From JBBECJ01 sp963763325 (GTDB taxonomy: Bacteria > Chloroflexota > Chloroflexia > Thermomicrobiales > CFX8), in the NCBI GenBank assembly GCA_963763325.1, contig CAVXOL010000023.1, forward strand, positions 1 through 64,000: a stretch of 64,000 nucleotides of DNA, read 5' to 3'. Made by a program: the position numbers and the translations under genes. Position 1 is the stretch's first letter. Each line of letters begins with the position of its first letter. Of the stretch, positions 51,772 through 62,090 are shown in pieces. The notes beneath the pieces are model-generated. The model saw nothing but the letters and a program-made list of their open reading frames with translations. It was not told where the DNA came from and made no database searches.

Positions 51772-54009
51772 CTAGCTGCCAGTGCCGACCAACGTGACAT
51801 TGCGAGCAGGTGCGTAGGTGCTGACGAAGTCTCGCTCATCAACCACCTGGCCGTCCTTGCGGACGACGCGGCGGATCATGGCGTTGAAACCGTCCTCGGC
51901 ATGTTCGACAAACACGGTCTGGCCGGCTGGGAGTTGATCGGTCTCTTCGTAGACCATCTCCTGGCTGGCGGTTTGGTAATTGGTGATGACAGGCGGATCG
52001 ATCTGGACTTCCCAGCCAGGGTTGGTTCCCCATAGCTCGAAATGAACATTGACACCGTCGGTCCACGACTTGAACGCCAGCCAGTCGTTGGTGGTGTTCT
52101 TGAACTGGAAATCCAGCCCGTATGCGTCGTCGACGGTTGCGTCGAGTCCCTTCATGCCGCTCGGTGGCTGGCCGTAGCGAGGAATCCAGTATAGATGCCA
52201 GCTACGTTCCTCGATTGGCATACCAGAGCGGAAGACCGATTGGAAAACGGTTGTCGCGACCTGACAGATGCCTCCGCCAACGGATGGGATCGTTGAGATC
52301 GATCCGTTGCTGGTGCCGACAATGCCGTAGCCTGTCCGGTAACCGTTGTCGTACGTCACGGCGCCAACGGCCGCGTTGAACGAGAAGACGGCACCAGGGG
52401 CGACCATCGCTCCATTCGCGCGACTGGTCGCAAGCTCGACGTTATGGAGCCGGTTGGCAACTGAGCTGCCATACTCGGTCCACGACTCGGCGAGCCGATC
52501 TCGAATGTAAACGGTACCGGCCATGTCGGCCGTGACTTGCGGCTTGACATCCTTCGTCACGATCGCCAACGTCTCAGTGCCGTCTTCAAGCGCGGCTCTG
52601 ACTCGCTCGGATGTGGCTTCGACGTCCAACTCGCGACCTAACTGTTCAGGCGTGCGGACCTGGACCTGGTCGTTGATCCATCGGAACTCAGCGTCCTGGC
52701 CTTCAACCTTGACCTGGTGGGCGGCGGGAGCGAGCAGTTTCCGCATCTCTTCTTCGTCGAATGAGATCGTGACGTTTGGGTTGCGATCTGCATTTACGTC
52801 GAATCGCAATGCGGCGGCGAGCTTGGCGGGGTCGATCGTGGCGCTGCCATTTTCCCAGGTCAGCGTGATTGGCCGCGACGTGAGCCGTTGAGCCTCGACG
52901 CTCGCGGCACTGACTTCCTCGTCGGTCACGTTTGGCTGGACGGACGTCGTAATGAGCTCGGCCTCCGTGGCACCACTTCGAAGTGCAGCTATGGCCGCGT
53001 CGATGGACGCGCCGACATCGAGCTTGTGCCCTTCAACTTCCGGTTGGAGGATGAACTGTCCGCCGCTGTTCGTGATCGAGGCATTGACGCCTGGCTTGAA
53101 GACAGAGGATTCGAGCTGTCGGATCGCATTGCCAAACGCGCGCTCGTCGAAGGTAACGCTGGCTTCGTCCGCCAGCTCAATCGTGACCATCGCCATAAGG
53201 TCTTCAGCCGGAATTGCCCAGACGCTGCCGTCGAGGCTAACGTGGAACGGATCACCGGCCAGCGTTTCCACCTCGCTCATGATAGGACGGAGGTCGGCTT
53301 CAGTGGTTGCCTGCGCGATCTCAACCGTCGCGATTTCGATCGCGTCGTTGGACATTGTGGCGACGCGTTCCTGGAACCGTTGGAAGGTCTCGCCGACGTC
53401 CACCGCGAGACCCGTGGACCCTCCATCGATCACTACCCCACCATCAGGCTGGAGGACCAACCTCGCATCAATCGGCGCAACAACAAGCTCTCCGGCATGA
53501 GCGGCGAGGTACGCAACGAAGGCCTCTCGATCGATGTTGACAACAGGTTCAACAGTTATCCCACCGGAGAGCGCATCGAGCCATCGTCGTGACTCGCGCC
53601 AGATCGTGTCTTCCCGTCCGAACGCATATGCCTTCTCTGCCGTTGCGCCAGAGTCAACCGTGACTCCAAGTTCGGCAGGGGTCGGATTCAGAGTCGTCCC
53701 GTCGAAGACAAGCGGGATTGGTTGATCGTAGAACGTTCGGTAACGAGCGTCGAGCGCGGCTTCTGCCTCGTTGATCGATTTTCCGCCAAGCTCAATGCCG
53801 CCGGAGTTGGTCCCGGTGAAGATGGTGTTCGCATGTGCGACGCGCCCGTACGTGAGCAATGTGCCCGCGCCAAGAATGACGAGGACGGACAAGACAGCGG
53901 CGGTCAGCAACAGACCGGTGGCAATGCGCCTCGTTGGCCCGAAGACGTCATTGCGATTGGAACGTGGGCGGCCGATAGTGGCAGGAGGGCGTTTTGAAAT
54001 TACTGACAT
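51772..54009 (-). CDS. VanW-family protein with peptidoglycan-binding-like repeats
   Basis: 745 residues, intact. An N-terminal membrane helix (GLLLTAAVLSVLVILGAGTL) is followed by repeated PG_binding_4-like modules: GKSINEAEAALDARYRTFYD, LRPIMSEVETLAGDPFHVSL, and VEAQRLTSRPITLTWENGSA. The C-terminal VanW domain has NVELATSRANGAMVAPGAVF SFN, YRTGYGIVG and GGGICQVATTVFQSVFRSGM, whose GGGxCQVATT segment is the family hallmark. VanW proteins are envelope proteins found in some vancomycin-resistance clusters; their enzymatic role is unsettled. A CGTACG palindrome lies upstream of it. Confidence 0.88.
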   Translation of the reverse strand: MSVISKRPPATIGRPRSNRNDVFGPTRRIATGLLLTAAVLSVLVILGAGTLLTYGRVAHANTIFTGTNSGGIELGGKSINEAEAALDARYRTFYDQPIPLVFDGTTLNPTPAELGVTVDSGATAEKAYAFGREDTIWRESRRWLDALSGGITVEPVVNIDREAFVAYLAAHAGELVVAPIDARLVLQPDGGVVIDGGSTGLAVDVGETFQRFQERVATMSNDAIEIATVEIAQATTEADLRPIMSEVETLAGDPFHVSLDGSVWAIPAEDLMAMVTIELADEASVTFDERAFGNAIRQLESSVFKPGVNASITNSGGQFILQPEVEGHKLDVGASIDAAIAALRSGATEAELITTSVQPNVTDEEVSAASVEAQRLTSRPITLTWENGSATIDPAKLAAALRFDVNADRNPNVTISFDEEEMRKLLAPAAHQVKVEGQDAEFRWINDQVQVRTPEQLGRELDVEATSERVRAALEDGTETLAIVTKDVKPQVTADMAGTVYIRDRLAESWTEYGSSVANRLHNVELATSRANGAMVAPGAVFSFNAAVGAVTYDNGYRTGYGIVGTSNGSISTIPSVGGGICQVATTVFQSVFRSGMPIEERSWHLYWIPRYGQPPSGMKGLDATVDDAYGLDFQFKNTTNDWLAFKSWTDGVNVHFELWGTNPGWEVQIDPPVITNYQTASQEMVYEETDQLPAGQTVFVEHAEDGFNAMIRRVVRKDGQVVDERDFVSTYAPARNVTLVGTGS

Positions 54010-54088
54010 AGTGAACCTATTGGACCTTCCTGAGCGTCATTCTCGACGTTATGCCTAACAAAGTATGCCAGTCGAGCGTGATGCCATA

Positions 54089-54107
54089 GCGTACGTACAG
54101 TGTACGC
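54089..54107. promoter_or_regulatory. CGTACG-type palindrome upstream of the VanW gene
   Basis: GCGTAC (54089-54094) and GTACGC (54102-54107) are inverted repeats with seven bases between them, and GTACGTAC (54091-54098) overlaps the left arm. The 115-bp gap between the GT2 and VanW genes holds little else. It resembles the operators at 29120-29157. Confidence 0.45.
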
Positions 54108-54124
54108 TGCCGGATTCGTGAAGG

Positions 54125-55135
54125 CTAGCCGTGCCTCGATTGCGCAAGTGCGGCGGTAAGGCGGCGCAGATTCATCAGTTGATGCGGGGAGATCGTTGGT
54201 CTGATCCAGTTGGCAATCGTCGTGCTCCCGACCGTTGCACCTGATTGGATACTGCTCCGTTCGCGCAGCCGAAATGGCAATCCAGCAATCGCGGTAGCGC
54301 GACCTTGGAGAGACGCTCCGTCGCGAGCCACGGTTCCATATCCAGCGGCAAGCAAGTCGAAAGCGACGATCGAAGCGCGGTCGCGTAACCAGATCTCTCT
54401 CGGCAAGCAGCGTGCCAATGTCCAGATACGGTTCCGGGCGAGTAACCTGCGCTTGAACGTCGACCCTTCTCCCGAGGATGCCGAGTAGTCGTGCGATGCG
54501 ATCGCGCTGGTGACGTTGACTGATTCCCAGCCACGGAGACGCAATCGCCAGGCGAGATCGACGTCTTCGAGATAGAGGAAGAACGCTTCGCACATGCCGC
54601 CAACCTCGCGAAAGGCGGATAGTCGGTAGGCGGCGGCACCGCCGCTGGCGCCAAAGACCGGGCGAAGATCATCAGGTGCACCATCAACACGCTCGCCGAG
54701 CCGGTCGTCAATCGCGACCCCATTGCGATGGACGCAAATTCCAGCCGACGCAACGATCGACGGGTTTGAGGTAAAGACCAGCGTACCGCCCGTTGAACCG
54801 AGAACGTGGTCGTCAGCCAGCGGTTGGACGAGGGATTTGACGAAGTTCGGGGATGGCATCGTGTCCGGGTTCAAAGTAACGAGTGCGCCGTCGTGGTCGA
54901 TGCGCGACGCGGCGATGTTAATGGCGCGGGCAAAGCCGACGTTTCGTCGAAGTGGAATGATCGCGACCTCAGGAATTGCCTCGCGGATCAGGCGCGATGA
55001 TCCATCAATTGAGGCGTTGTCGATGACAATGATGTGATTGGGATCGTGCTGGTCCGCGAGTGCATGGAGGAGGTTCAGGATGGTCTGACCGCCGTTGAAA
55101 TTGACGATCGCAACTGTGGTGGGGAACATCGTCAC
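54125..55135 (-). CDS. Glycosyltransferase family 2 (rhamnosyltransferase-like)
   Basis: 336 residues, starting ATG 55135 (or 55129). VAIVNFNGGQTILNLLHALA, IIVIDNASIDGSSRLIREAI, PLRRNVGFARAINIAASR and LVTLNPDTMPSPNFVKSLVQ form the GT-A nucleotide-binding half, where NPDT takes the place of the DxD motif. FGASGGAAAYRLSAFREVGG and FFLYLEDVDLAWRLRLRGWE supply the acceptor and catalytic ED residues. This is the pattern of bacterial rhamnosyl and related surface-sugar transferases. It overlaps the upstream peptidase gene by 4 bp. Intact. Confidence 0.88.
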   Translation of the reverse strand: MTMFPTTVAIVNFNGGQTILNLLHALADQHDPNHIIVIDNASIDGSSRLIREAIPEVAIIPLRRNVGFARAINIAASRIDHDGALVTLNPDTMPSPNFVKSLVQPLADDHVLGSTGGTLVFTSNPSIVASAGICVHRNGVAIDDRLGERVDGAPDDLRPVFGASGGAAAYRLSAFREVGGMCEAFFLYLEDVDLAWRLRLRGWESVNVTSAIASHDYSASSGEGSTFKRRLLARNRIWTLARCLPREIWLRDRASIVAFDLLAAGYGTVARDGASLQGRATAIAGLPFRLRERSSIQSGATVGSTTIANWIRPTISPHQLMNLRRLTAALAQSRHG

Positions 55136-56406
55136 AGCGCAACGACACCCACGGACCGGGCCATCATGCGTATCAGTTCCTGGACTGTGCGCGAGTGCTC
55201 CGCGATCGATGCAATCGAGGTTTCTTCTTGCAGTGCAGTAGGGTCGCGCCAGACGGTCGAGAATCCAAGTGTTGGGATGGCAATGTTGTCGAGGAGCCCA
55301 GCCGGAGAGTCTCCTGTCGCGACCGGGATGACGGGAGCGATCTCCTCCAGGCTGAGTCGATCGATCGCCGACGATCTAGCGGCGGGGCGCACGAGGAGCG
55401 TCTCGACTTGTGCGGTGGGTATCCGGTCGACGACAAACATCGCGATCGAGCGGGCGACGGCGGGAGCGTCCTGTCCGGGCATGATGAGCGCCTCGACGAT
55501 TGCAGTGGCTCGACTGGCAAGGTATGGACCCGCTCCATCGAGTCGAACATCCCGGACGACAATTGACGGTGCCAGGAATGCGCCGAGCGTCAAATGGCTC
55601 GATGAGAGCTGGTTTTCCGACGGCGGAATTCCACGTGTCAGCCAGGCTCCTACCGACCATGCCACGCGTTGGAGAGCTCCGAGGCCGTCGACATCGGGCG
55701 TGACGACGCCATCGTAGAAGCCGGGCACGAGCACTTCACCTTCGATCGATTTCAGCGCGGACAAGGTCGAGACCATCTGGTGCCCGACGTCCGTCTGTAC
55801 GCCGCCGTAGGCGCGCTCGACGGTGGCCCCGACGTTCTGAACGGTAATGCCGATCGTCACGACGCCGGTGCTTGCAAGGAAGATGGCCGGCGCGGGAATC
55901 GGCAGATCCGCAACGTCAAAGAGCGCGCCAACGATGTCACGATCGGTATCGTCGAGCCAGGATGCGAACGCCTTCGATCCGTCGTGTCGATCGGCCTCAA
56001 TAACGAGCGTCACCTTCTCGGCGATCGTTTCATCGGCAAGCACGGAACCGAGTACCGCCAGTACACCCGCTTTGCGGGTGATGCCTGGAGCGGCCACGAT
56101 GTCCCCGACAATTGACGGCGGACCTGGGTCGTCGACTTGAGCCATTGGATGCGGATCGTCGAGGTGAGTCAGCAGGAGGATCGGTCCGTGACCGACGACG
56201 ACGAGTGGCATCGTTCCGGGTAGCTGGAAAATTTCGGTCGGCGCGCCGCGGCGCTGGATGATATCCCAGACTAATCTCAGCGCACGGGCTGTCGATTGAG
56301 GATCGTCAATTCGGGGTGAGTGCGAGACCAGCAGGCGGAGCGCGCGAAGGATTGCGGTCGTGTCCCAGACCTGCTCGGATGCAGTTGCCATCAATTCCAT
56401 CACCAT
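55132..56406 (-). CDS. M20-like peptidase paralogue with altered active site
   Basis: The start is taken as ATG 56406 (ELMATASEQVWDTTAILRAL); the ORF is open further upstream but that part runs under the divergent RidA gene. The fold is M20-like: LVVVGHGPILLLTHLDDPHP holds a HxD-like motif, and IEADRHDGSKAFASWLDDTD sits where the catalytic Glu pair is expected, but EE is not present. PPSENQLSSSHLTLG occupies the lid region. About 424 residues, intact. It may be an inactive or modified hydrolase. It is coupled to the GT2 gene by a 4-bp overlap. Confidence 0.6.
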   Translation of the reverse strand: MVMELMATASEQVWDTTAILRALRLLVSHSPRIDDPQSTARALRLVWDIIQRRGAPTEIFQLPGTMPLVVVGHGPILLLTHLDDPHPMAQVDDPGPPSIVGDIVAAPGITRKAGVLAVLGSVLADETIAEKVTLVIEADRHDGSKAFASWLDDTDRDIVGALFDVADLPIPAPAIFLASTGVVTIGITVQNVGATVERAYGGVQTDVGHQMVSTLSALKSIEGEVLVPGFYDGVVTPDVDGLGALQRVAWSVGAWLTRGIPPSENQLSSSHLTLGAFLAPSIVVRDVRLDGAGPYLASRATAIVEALIMPGQDAPAVARSIAMFVVDRIPTAQVETLLVRPAARSSAIDRLSLEEIAPVIPVATGDSPAGLLDNIAIPTLGFSTVWRDPTALQEETSIASIAEHSRTVQELIRMMARSVGVVAL

Positions 56407-56565
56407 TGTCGCGTCGGTCGGCTCGACGATGTGAACAGTGTACCCAACCTCGACACGGCCAGCGTCGTTGACCGCGCTCGCTTCTGGTGGTAGAAGGCAG
56501 TCGGCGTGCACGAGCGGTTGACGCGCCGACGCAGTACGAGCAGCAAGTCCGGGGAGGGACCAACG

Positions 56566-56949
56566 ATGGCAACGACAGTAGTTGCGACCGACAAGGCGCC
56601 GGGGGCGATCGGGCCGTATTCGCAGGCGATCAAGGTGAGCAACCTCGTGTTCACGGCAGGACAGATTCCGCTCGATCCTGCAACCGGCAAACTGGTCGAT
56701 GGAGACATTGTCGCCCAGACAGAGCAGGTCATGAAGAACCTGCAAGCGGTCGTCGAAGCGGCTGGTTCGTCGCTATCGCAAGTCATCAAGACGACCTGCT
56801 TCCTCACGAACCTCGACGACTTTGCTGCCTTCAACGAAGTCTACGGTCGGTACTTCTCGGAGAATCGTCCCGCACGGTCAACGGTCCAGGCGGCGCGACT
56901 GCCAGCTGGTGCAAGCGTCGAGGTCGAATGCGTCGCTGAGTGCAATTGA
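56566..56949 (+). CDS. ridA: RidA family enamine/imine deaminase
   Basis: 127 residues from ATG 56566, with GGGGAGGGACCAACG upstream. ATDKAPGAIGPYSQAIKVSN, LVFTAGQIPLDPATGKLV and QVMKNLQAVVEAAGSSLSQV are conserved RidA segments, and the active-site arginine is in NRPARSTVQAARLPAGASVE VEC. It hydrolyses reactive enamines and imines formed by PLP enzymes such as threonine dehydratase. It forms a transcription unit with the M28 gene 34 bases downstream. Intact. Confidence 0.93.
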   Translation: MATTVVATDKAPGAIGPYSQAIKVSNLVFTAGQIPLDPATGKLVDGDIVAQTEQVMKNLQAVVEAAGSSLSQVIKTTCFLTNLDDFAAFNEVYGRYFSENRPARSTVQAARLPAGASVEVECVAECN

Positions 56950-56982
56950 CGTGGTCGATGTAAAAGAACGGCGAGGCTGATG

Positions 56983-58711
56983 ATGGCAGATCCGGCAACG
57001 TGGATCGACGAGGTATCAGCGGACGAGGCAATGACCCATACGCGTGAGATCGCGCGCTGGGTGCGGCTGTCTGGTTCTGCGGACGAGCGTAAGGCGTTCG
57101 ACTATATCGAGCAGGTGCTGAGCGGCTACGGCTTGTCGACGAAAATCCACGAGCCGACCTGCCTCGTCAGCCTGCCGATCTCCGGGGCACTGGAAGTTGA
57201 CGGCCAGCGAATCGAGCCGTGCATCACGCATTCCTTCTCGATCTCAACGCCGGAGGCTGGTCTGGCGGGCGAGATTGTCTACGCAGGGCGCGGGTCGGCT
57301 CAGGAACTGGCGGCCGCCGGGGTCGCAGGCAAGATTGCGTTGACTGACGGTCTTGGAACTCCGGGCAAGGCCAAGGCGGCAACGCGAAGCCGGTGCGCTG
57401 GCGGTCGTCAACATCTCCGGCGACCACATCCACGAGATGATCGTTTCTCCAGTCTGGGGTTCGCCGACGCCTGACCGGTTGGCGCTGCTGCCTCGGGTAG
57501 TCATGCTGTCGATCGACACTGCGGCTGGCGAAACGCTGAAGCAACGTCTGGAGCAGGGACCGGCTCGTGGTCGGGTTTTCGCGACCGTCGATACCAGCTG
57601 GCGTCCAATCCCACAGCTCGTCGCTGACCTGGATGTCACGGGACGCGAGTATGCACTGTTCAGCGGTCACGTCGATTCGTGGCACTATGGTGCAATGGAC
57701 AACGCATCCGCGAACGCGACGATGATCGAAACGGCTCGTATCCTGGCCGGGCATCGGGATGAGCTTCACCGGGGAGTACGCTTCGCGTTCTGGTCCGGCC
57801 ACTCGCACGCGCGCTACGCTGGCTCGACATGGTTCGCTGACGCATACTGGTTCGATCTACGCGAGCACTGCATCGCACACGTCAACGTCGACTCAACCGG
57901 GGCGGTTGGGGCGACGTTGCTTTCGGGCGCGAACACGATGGCCGAGGCGTATCCGCTGGCTCGTGAGGTGATTGGGAAGCAGACAGACCAGCAGCTGGAG
58001 TATCGCCGCTTTGGTCGTGCAGGCGACCAGTCGTTCTGGGGAGTCGGACTGTCGTCGTTCTTCATGTCGCTCTCGGAGCAGGGCGCCGAGAACGAGATGA
58101 CGGCTGACCAAGCATTCCTGTTCGGGGGTACGAAAGCCCGGGGCGGTGGCCTGGGCTGGTTCTGGCACACGACTGAGGACACGATCGACAAGATCGATCC
58201 CGAACACCTGGTGCGTGACATCCGAGTTTACGTCGAAACGGTTGGTCGGCTGGTGACTGACCCAGTCGTGCCTCTCGACGTTCGCGCTCCGCTCGAAGAG
58301 ATGCTCACGGCACTCGATGGCATCGAGCCGCTCTGGGCAGACCAGCCAGGTCGTTCGAGTGACGATGTGAGTGACTTCGCGGAACTTCGAGATGATCTAC
58401 ACGCAGCACTCGTGGCGGCGGAGGCGCTGATGTCTCGCGTGAACGGCTCGACGGGAGGCGACGACGCGGCCGAAGTATCTGCGTCGATCGTCGGTGCATG
58501 CAAGGCGCTCGTGCCAGTCCACTACACGATTGCTGGAGAGTTTGGGCACGATCTGGCGTTGGACGGACCGGCACTGGCTGGACTCCGACCTGCCAAGCCG
58601 CTGGTCGCGATGAGTGACGACGAACTGTGGGGGGCGACCCACGCGCTTCGGCGAGAATTGAATCGCGTGAGGGCCGGCGTCCGGGCGGCGACCGTCATCA
58701 TGTCAAGGTGA
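56983..58711 (+). CDS. M28-family metallopeptidase with PA domain, frameshifted
   Basis: From ATG 56983 (GAGG just upstream) the protein begins DPATWIDEVSADEAMTHTRE IARW. A PA-like domain (LAGEIVYAGRGSAQELAAAG) is crossed by a frame change near 57385. The M28 catalytic domain follows: YALFSGHVDSWHYGAMDNAS ANATM (His and Asp ligands), VRFAFWSGHSHARYAGSTWF (where the usual EE is replaced by GH, as in one M28 subgroup) and WFWHTTEDTIDKIDPEHLV. A C-terminal helical segment completes about 575 residues. It is probably an aminopeptidase or carboxypeptidase. No signal peptide is evident. Confidence 0.82.
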
Positions 58712-58761
58712 CCGGTAGTCATCAGGAGGCACGATTCTGGGCCTGAATGTCACCGGACCCG

Positions 58762-58770
58762 TGATATACT
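58762..58770 (+). promoter_or_regulatory. Extended -10 promoter of tRNA-Val
   Basis: TGATATACT (58762-58770) is an extended -10 box (TGn followed by TATACT) placed 11 bases before the mature tRNA. No good -35 is visible, which is compatible with an extended -10 promoter. Confidence 0.6.
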
Positions 58771-58781
58771 GGGGATGACCA

Positions 58782-58855
<74 letters not shown>

Positions 58856-58935
58856 CCGCAGCGGCCACATATTGTGGCCGTTTGTCGCATGCGTCGTATC
58901 CCTCGCTTTGCGAGGATGCGGAGAGTGAGACGAGT

Positions 58936-59406
58936 ATGGCGATTCAAGGCAGGATTCAGCTGACACCGAACGGAAAGCTCGAGCTTGAGCGCGAGCGAGA
59001 TCACTTGCGCGAGGTGAAGCGTCCAGAACAGCTGGCTCGGATCCAGGAGCTCAGTTCCGAAGGTGATGTTTCCGACAATAGCGAGTACGAAGACGTCAAG
59101 GAAGAGCTCGTCTTCATCGAATCCCGCATCCGCGATATCGAGAACATTCTGCAGGACGCTGAAATCGTCGAAGCCCATGATTCCGGTGGAGTCGTCTCGT
59201 TCGGCTCGACGGTGACGATCGTCGACAGCGAGCAGATCGAAGAAATCTGGACAATCGTGGGGCCGCAGGAAGCCAATCCGCGAGCAGGGAAGATATCGAA
59301 CGTGTCTCCTGTTGGCGCGGCGCTGATTGGTAAACGGATCGGCGACAACGTCACCGTTGAAACGCCGGGCGGCGAAACAGTCTTCACGATCAAGGACGTC
59401 ACGTAG
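58936..59406 (+). CDS. greA: Transcription elongation factor GreA
   Basis: 156 residues from ATG 58936 (GGAGAGTGA upstream). The N-terminal coiled coil has LTPNGKLELERERDHLREVK RPE and the tip motif GDVSDNSEYEDVKEEL, the variant of GDLSENxEY whose acidic residues reach the RNA polymerase active site. The C-terminal FKBP-like domain has FGSTVTIVD, EANPRAGKISNVSPVGAALI GKRIGD and VETPGGETVFTI. GreA stimulates transcript cleavage in backtracked complexes. It lies between tRNA-Val and lysS on the same strand. Confidence 0.95.
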   Translation: MAIQGRIQLTPNGKLELERERDHLREVKRPEQLARIQELSSEGDVSDNSEYEDVKEELVFIESRIRDIENILQDAEIVEAHDSGGVVSFGSTVTIVDSEQIEEIWTIVGPQEANPRAGKISNVSPVGAALIGKRIGDNVTVETPGGETVFTIKDVT

Positions 59407-59506
59407 CGTCCGTAACAGAGGTCATGCAGACTTGTACCGCGGGAGCCGGCAACGGCCCCGCGGTTTCCTTTTGTGAAGAGCCGGACGAACAGATGGAGCG
59501 AGCGAT

Positions 59507-61016
59507 ATGGACCTTAACGAACAACAACTCGTCAGGCTGGAAAAGGTTCGCGAGATGCGTGAGGGGGGAGTTGAGCCATACCCGCCGCGCGCCGAGCGCA
59601 GCCACACATCTGCCGAAGCACTGGCTCGATATGCGGAACTGGAAGGACAACTCTCAGACGGCCGCGATACTGAGCCGGTCGCGATTGTCGGACGGGTTGT
59701 GGCATTCAGGGACATGGGTAAGTCCACGTTTGTGCATGTTGAGGACGGCTTCGGCCGGATTCAGCTCTACTTCAGGGCAAACGTGATCGGTCCGGAGTCG
59801 TATGAGGCCGTCACACACCGTATCGACCTCGGAGACTTCATTCGAGGCCAGCGGCTATCTGTTTCGAACAAGGACCGGCGAAGTGACGGTGGAAGTGGCC
59901 GAATGGGCGCTGATCTCGAAGGCGATTACCCCACCGCCAGAGAAGTGGCATGGGTTGACCGACGTCGAGCAGCGTTACCGGCAGCGACACGCGGACCTCA
60001 TCTCGAATCCGGAGGTGCGCGAGATCTTCGTCACGCGCGCGAAGATCATTACCGGGCTTCGACGGTTCCTCGATTCCCAAGGATTTCTGGAAGTCGAGAC
60101 GCCGACACTGCAGCCGATCTATGGCGGCGCGGCGGCGCGGCCGTTTACGACCCATCACAACGCGCTCGACCAGACGCTCTACCTGCGGATTGCCGACGAG
60201 CTCTATCTGAAGCGGCTGATCGTCGGCGGCTTCGAGCGCGTTTACGAGATTTGTAAGGATTTCCGCAACGAAGGGGTGGATACGCGACATAATCCGGAGT
60301 TCACCCAACTTGAGTTCTACATGGCCTACGCGGATTACAACGATGTGATGGACCTGTCCGAACAAATGCTTTCGACGGTAACGCGGGAGGCACTTGGGAC
60401 GGCGACGATCAGCTGGGAAGGGCACGAGATCGACCTCAGCCCACCGTGGAGACGGTTGTCGATGGCTGAAGCGATCTTCGAGGCGACCGGGATCGATTAC
60501 GAGAAGGTACGCGACCAGCAGGAACTCTACCGGCTGGCAAAGGATGCCGGGGCGGATGTGGCGCCGACTACGGTCTGGCCGCGTATCGTCGATGAACTGA
60601 TGAAGACGTTTGTGCGACCGAAGCTGATTCAGCCGACGTTTCTGATCGACTATCCGGTCGAACTCTCGCCGCTGGCGAAGCGGAGTCCGGAACAGCCTGG
60701 GACAGTTGAGCGATTCCAGGTGATGATCGGTGGCGTCGAGCTTGGGAACGCCTATTCGGAGCTAAATGACCCGATAGACCAACTGGAGCGGTTTCAGGAG
60801 CAGGCGAGGGATCGCAGCGCGGGCGACGAGGACGCGATGCCGATTGACGAAGATTACGTCCAGGCGCTGATGTACGGGATGCCGCCGACAGGGGGCTTCG
60901 GAATGGGCATCGACCGCTTCACGATGCTGCTGACTGACCAGCAGTCGATCCGTGAGGTGATCCTCTTTCCGGCTATGCGAACCCGGCACGACAGTGGAAT
61001 CGCCGACGAGGATTGA
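59507..61016 (+). CDS. lysS: Lysyl-tRNA synthetase, class II, frameshifted
   Basis: About 503 residues. The anticodon-binding OB domain (IVGRVVAFRDMGKSTFVHVE DGFGRIQLYF) lies in the first frame. After a frame change near 59850 the catalytic core continues: RYRQRHADLISNPEVREIFV, motif 1 region GFLEVETPTLQPIYGGAAAR, motif 2 YEICKDFRNEGVDTRHNPEF TQLE, and motif 3 MPPTGGFGMGIDRFTMLL. All class II motifs are intact, and the single frameshift in an essential gene most likely reflects a sequencing error. It charges tRNA-Lys. Confidence 0.94.
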
Positions 61017-61130
61017 CTTCGGTTCTTGCTGGAGCGACGACGTGTCGATTCCGCGCGTTGACGCCGGAGTCTGCTGGAGCCTCCCGTGTCATCCTGCGCC
61101 GTTGAGCGGGATGTGGATAATTAGACGCAC

Positions 61131-61752
61131 TCAGGCGATCATGCCCGCCGCGGTGGCAGCGATGCGGATGTCGCTGACGAGTTGAGCACGCGCTCCCGCC
61201 TGGGCTTCGGGGTCGATGCTAGACAGGCGCATGACGTAAGCGGGCTGGATCGTACCGACGGCGAGACGGCCATCCGAAAGCGGGACGAGCTCGCCGTGAT
61301 GTTGCTGGAGGCGAAAGTCGGGGCCGATGATGTAGCGAGACGCAGGGGCACCGATTGCGAGCACGACTCTCGGGTTGACGTAGCGCATTTCCAGATCGAG
61401 CCAGGTGCGGCAGGCCTTCGCCTCTCCGGCTTTAACGGGGCGATTCTCCATCCTTCCATTCTTGAGGTTGCCGTCGAAACAGCGGACGAGGTTCGTGATC
61501 CAGAGATCGCGGCGATGCAGGCCGATTTCGTCAAGGATTTGATCGAGCAGCTTGCCGGCAGGGTCCGGTGAACGGCTTACCGGTGTCGTTGTCGGTTGGG
61601 CTGGGGGCTTCGCCAACCAGCATCAACGTTGCATCTGGGTTGCCGAGGCCGAACACGACCTGGTCCCGGGTGCTGGAACGGACACAGGCACGACAGTCGC
61701 CGACAGCGAGCCGCGCCGATTCGAGGGTTGGAAACAGGGGCAATTCAAGCAT
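61131..61752 (-). CDS. Uracil-DNA glycosylase, family 4 (iron-sulphur), frameshifted
   Basis: The start is ATG 61752 after AGGAGAAACG. The first part reads ELPLFPTLESARLAVGDCRA CVRSS, VVFGLGNPDATLMLVGEAPS, PTDNDTGKPFTGP; after a frame change near 61560 it continues AGKLLDQILDEIGLHRRDLW, ITNLVRC and ends in QQHHGELVPLS. The four cysteines (CRAC, LVRC, ACRTW) match the [4Fe-4S] site of thermophile-type UDGs, and GEAPxxxxDxxGxPFxGxAG is the catalytic motif. It excises uracil arising from cytosine deamination. About 205 residues. Confidence 0.88.
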
Positions 61753-61832
61753 CGTTTCTCCTTGCGTGCATACGAAGCGGGAGTGACGGAAGCGGAGTCT
61801 GTGAAATCCTCAACGAACCAGAAAGCCTATGC

Positions 61833-61838
61833 TATACT
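61833..61838 (+). promoter_or_regulatory. Candidate -10 box for the cytochrome bc operon
   Basis: TATACT within CTATGCTATACTCG lies about 250 bases upstream of the cytochrome b start. There is no good -35 at 17 bases. The long leader between this box and the start codon contains no convincing ORF. Confidence 0.35.
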
Positions 61839-62090
61839 CGCCAACGAACTCGCCGACTGTGCCAACCGGGGGTGGCATAAGTTGGAACGAGCGTTCTGGT
61901 CCCGATCTGATCGGCCTTGCGGCGTCCTTTCCCACATCCTGACACAACCGGCCCACCGGAATCGGGTACCATATGGCGGCGTGGTCATGACCGCGGACAT
62001 CATCCTTCCATGCGCCCGCTGAACGCGCTCAATTCTGGAATCGCGTACGGGGTTGTCGCCGGCAGGGGGCGACGAGAGACGAGGGGGACG

